Below are positions 62,643 to 64,000 of a stretch of 64,000 nucleotides of DNA, in pieces. The first letter of the stretch is position 1; each line of letters opens with the position of its first letter. A program made the position numbers and the translations under genes. The notes under the pieces are model-generated. The model saw nothing but the letters and a program-made list of their open reading frames with translations, searched no databases and was not told the origin of the DNA. Origin of the DNA: Caryophanales bacterium UBA7581 (GTDB lineage: Bacteria; Bacillota_I; Bacilli_A; RFN20; CAG-826); contig DLKT01000008.1 of assembly GCA_002477825.1 (NCBI GenBank), forward strand, positions 1-64,000. Reading direction: 5' to 3'.

Positions 62643-63503
62643 TTATGCTACGGTTTTTTCTGTGAAATCAGAAAGATTTGGTTTGCTGAATTGCGTGCTA
62701 TTTAAATGGACGTTGGTATTTGATTTTGCTTCAAGACTAACGGATTCACCGCCAGCATTTAAATCAACATTGCAATTACTAGAAAGTGAAGAAAGGATAT
62801 AATTATCGAATTGTACTTTCAAAGTAGAACTACCTTTAGCAGAAATGGATACACCTTCAGATTCGATTTTTGTATTAATAGAAGCTTTTTGTGTAATACC
62901 TAAGTTTCCATCTCCGGTAGAAGTATAGGTGACAGATGGAGTTCCAAAATCAACTTTAAATCCTTCAGTAACTTCGTTATTTACACCTGAAGTGTATTGA
63001 TCTAGATTTAAATAATCTTCAGAAGTTAAAAGGTCATATACTTGATTAACAACATTAGCGGCAGCTTCAGAGAAGTTAAAGTTGTTAATTTCAACAGTGA
63101 CTTTCGTGTAGTTCTTTTCTCCATCAATATCAGAAACAGCGTAGAAAGTATTATCTTCTAAATAGAACCATATTTCAGAAGAATAGTTTTTTTGCTTATC
63201 TGTTTCTCCTTGTCCCTTAAGAGACATATAGACTTGGAAGTTTTCTAAGTCAAGACTAAAAAGAGAAGATACTGTAACATTGGTTTTTTCTGTTCCAGTG
63301 GGAGACACCATTTCGCCTTTAATAACGGCTTCTTCATCAATGTAGAGTTTCTTTGGCAATTCAAAGTCCTCTGATTTTTGAACTTCAGCAATTTTTTGCG
63401 CTCTTTGTTTGGCCACTTCAGGTTTAACTGTTTGACCACCGCAGCTAGCAAGTCCTAAAAGTGCGATAACTGGTAAGAGCATTTTCTTGGTAATTTTTTT
63501 CAT
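62643..63503 (-). CDS. Unknown lipoprotein (286 aa)
   Basis: I do not recognise this protein. The signal peptide ends in the lipobox LLGLASC (Cys21), then GGQTVKPEVAKQRAQKIAEV. The mature part is beta-rich and polar (VTVSSLFSLDLENFQVYMSL, ASINTKIESEGVSISAKGSS), resembling LolA/LppX-like or DUF lipoproteins with a single curved sheet, but I cannot assign it. AAGGGGAAA lies before the ATG, and TATAAT at 63558-63553 (minus) is a probable -10. It is flanked by its own terminator. Confidence 0.75.
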   Translation of the reverse strand: MKKITKKMLLPVIALLGLASCGGQTVKPEVAKQRAQKIAEVQKSEDFELPKKLYIDEEAVIKGEMVSPTGTEKTNVTVSSLFSLDLENFQVYMSLKGQGETDKQKNYSSEIWFYLEDNTFYAVSDIDGEKNYTKVTVEINNFNFSEAAANVVNQVYDLLTSEDYLNLDQYTSGVNNEVTEGFKVDFGTPSVTYTSTGDGNLGITQKASINTKIESEGVSISAKGSSTLKVQFDNYILSSLSSNCNVDLNAGGESVSLEAKSNTNVHLNSTQFSKPNLSDFTEKTVA

Positions 63504-63797
63504 TTTTCATTTCCCCTTTTCATATCAATTGTATGATTAAATTACAATAACCATTATAGCAAACTCATATAGAATTATTAATAGATATAGAAGAAAAAAA
63601 TCAAAAAATTTTTAGACAAAGCAGCAGAAGTGTAACAAAAAATATTTTTTTTGAATTAAGCGCACGTTTTTGATTGTGCTTATAGAACGAAGTTTCCTAA
63701 ATAGTAAAAACAAATAAATTGGGTAAAAAGAAAAGCACCTTAAAGGGTGCTTCCTTATAAATATCGTAGATTTGTTTGAATAATTCAATCAATATAA
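63504..63797. other. Intergenic region with promoter and terminator only
   Basis: This 294-bp AT-rich gap holds the minus-strand -10 TATAAT of the lipoprotein gene (63558-63553) and the terminator of the next gene (AAGCACC / GGTGCTT with T-tract, 63725-63752). I see no ORF or RNA gene. Confidence 0.6.
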
Positions 63798-64000
63798 TTA
63801 AATCTCTAATTTACGTTTGTTAAAGAAATAATAACCAATAATTGATATGAATCCTAGGACTACTACTAAAATCACAAAAGATACGTTGTTATTTGTAATG
63901 CTTGCATTGTTAAATCTAGCAGACTGACTATTATTGTTTGTTTTTTGCGCTAAAGCGGTTAAATAATTTACACGGTCGCCAATGGTAGTGCCGGCTTCCT
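63798..64000 (-). CDS. C-terminal part of a membrane-anchored protein (partial)
   Basis: The gene runs off the window edge. The visible 66 residues begin EAGTTIGDRVNYLTALAQKT, continue with an Asn/Ser-rich stretch, and end in one membrane helix (FVILVVVLGFISIIGYYFF) with a basic NKRKLEI tail. This is the layout of a surface protein with a C-terminal transmembrane anchor. A terminator follows at 63725-63752. The function cannot be read. Confidence 0.7.
   Translation of the reverse strand, partial: EAGTTIGDRVNYLTALAQKTNNNSQSARFNNASITNNNVSFVILVVVLGFISIIGYYFFNKRKLEI

Overview
The window is AT-rich DNA around the chromosomal replication origin of a low-GC Gram-positive bacterium (Bacillota, Bacilli-like). 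TGA is used as a stop (recF, yidC, ABC genes) and Trp is TGG in conserved positions, so this is not a code-4 mycoplasma. glmU and uppP argue for a peptidoglycan wall, and yabG is a gene otherwise typical of endospore formers. An uncultured gut lineage such as RF39 or an Erysipelotrichia relative would fit, but I cannot fix the genus from sequence alone.

Left part (1-17.4 kb) is mainly catabolic. A rhamnose operon runs leftward (rhaB-rhaA-rhaD, then a sugar-ABC ATPase and an RDD membrane protein) and is divergent from an AraC-type regulator. The shared spacer carries two 13-bp direct repeats 21 bp apart. Next come an overlapping pair (FGGY sugar kinase and a phosphodiesterase-like hydrolase), an unknown zinc-ribbon membrane protein, ppdK, and a GntR/ABC-ATPase/permease cassette with triple operator-like repeats.

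The core (17.5-37.4 kb) is the conserved origin neighbourhood. On the minus strand lie glmU, ispE, yabG, rsmA, rnmV, tatD, mnmE, jag, yidC, rnpA, rpmH and a large unknown lipoprotein. oriC with a dense DnaA-box cluster lies at about 28.45-28.69 kb, followed on the plus strand by dnaA, dnaN, yaaA, recF, gyrB and gyrA. A second pair of DnaA boxes plus TTA triplets lies in the dnaA-dnaN spacer. Most genes here point away from the origin, as expected for co-directional replication.

Right part (37.4-64 kb): uppP, a block of four uncharacterised minus-strand genes including a 36-aa membrane peptide, a T-box-regulated serS, the SRP RNA gene and tadA, two P-type ATPases, psuG, a TetR/iron-ADH pair, a degenerate M50-like membrane protein, mscL, several unknown lipoproteins, a DegV fatty-acid-binding protein, a beta-helix-like surface protein, and a TetR-controlled heterodimeric ABC exporter.

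The most interesting item lies between serS and the SRP RNA (about 42.34-42.67 kb). It encodes a 31-aa hydrophobic peptide with a poly-Lys tail. The peptide's Shine-Dalgarno sequence is locked in a hairpin directly behind a five-codon leader ORF, and it faces a convergent small RNA across a shared bidirectional terminator. The two putative RNAs begin with nearly the same 23 nt, and the small RNA can pair with the peptide's ribosome site. This looks like an undescribed type I toxin-antitoxin locus of par/Fst-like architecture. Beside it sits an insertion-sequence remnant whose 133-bp end recurs, inverted, at 55.7 kb.
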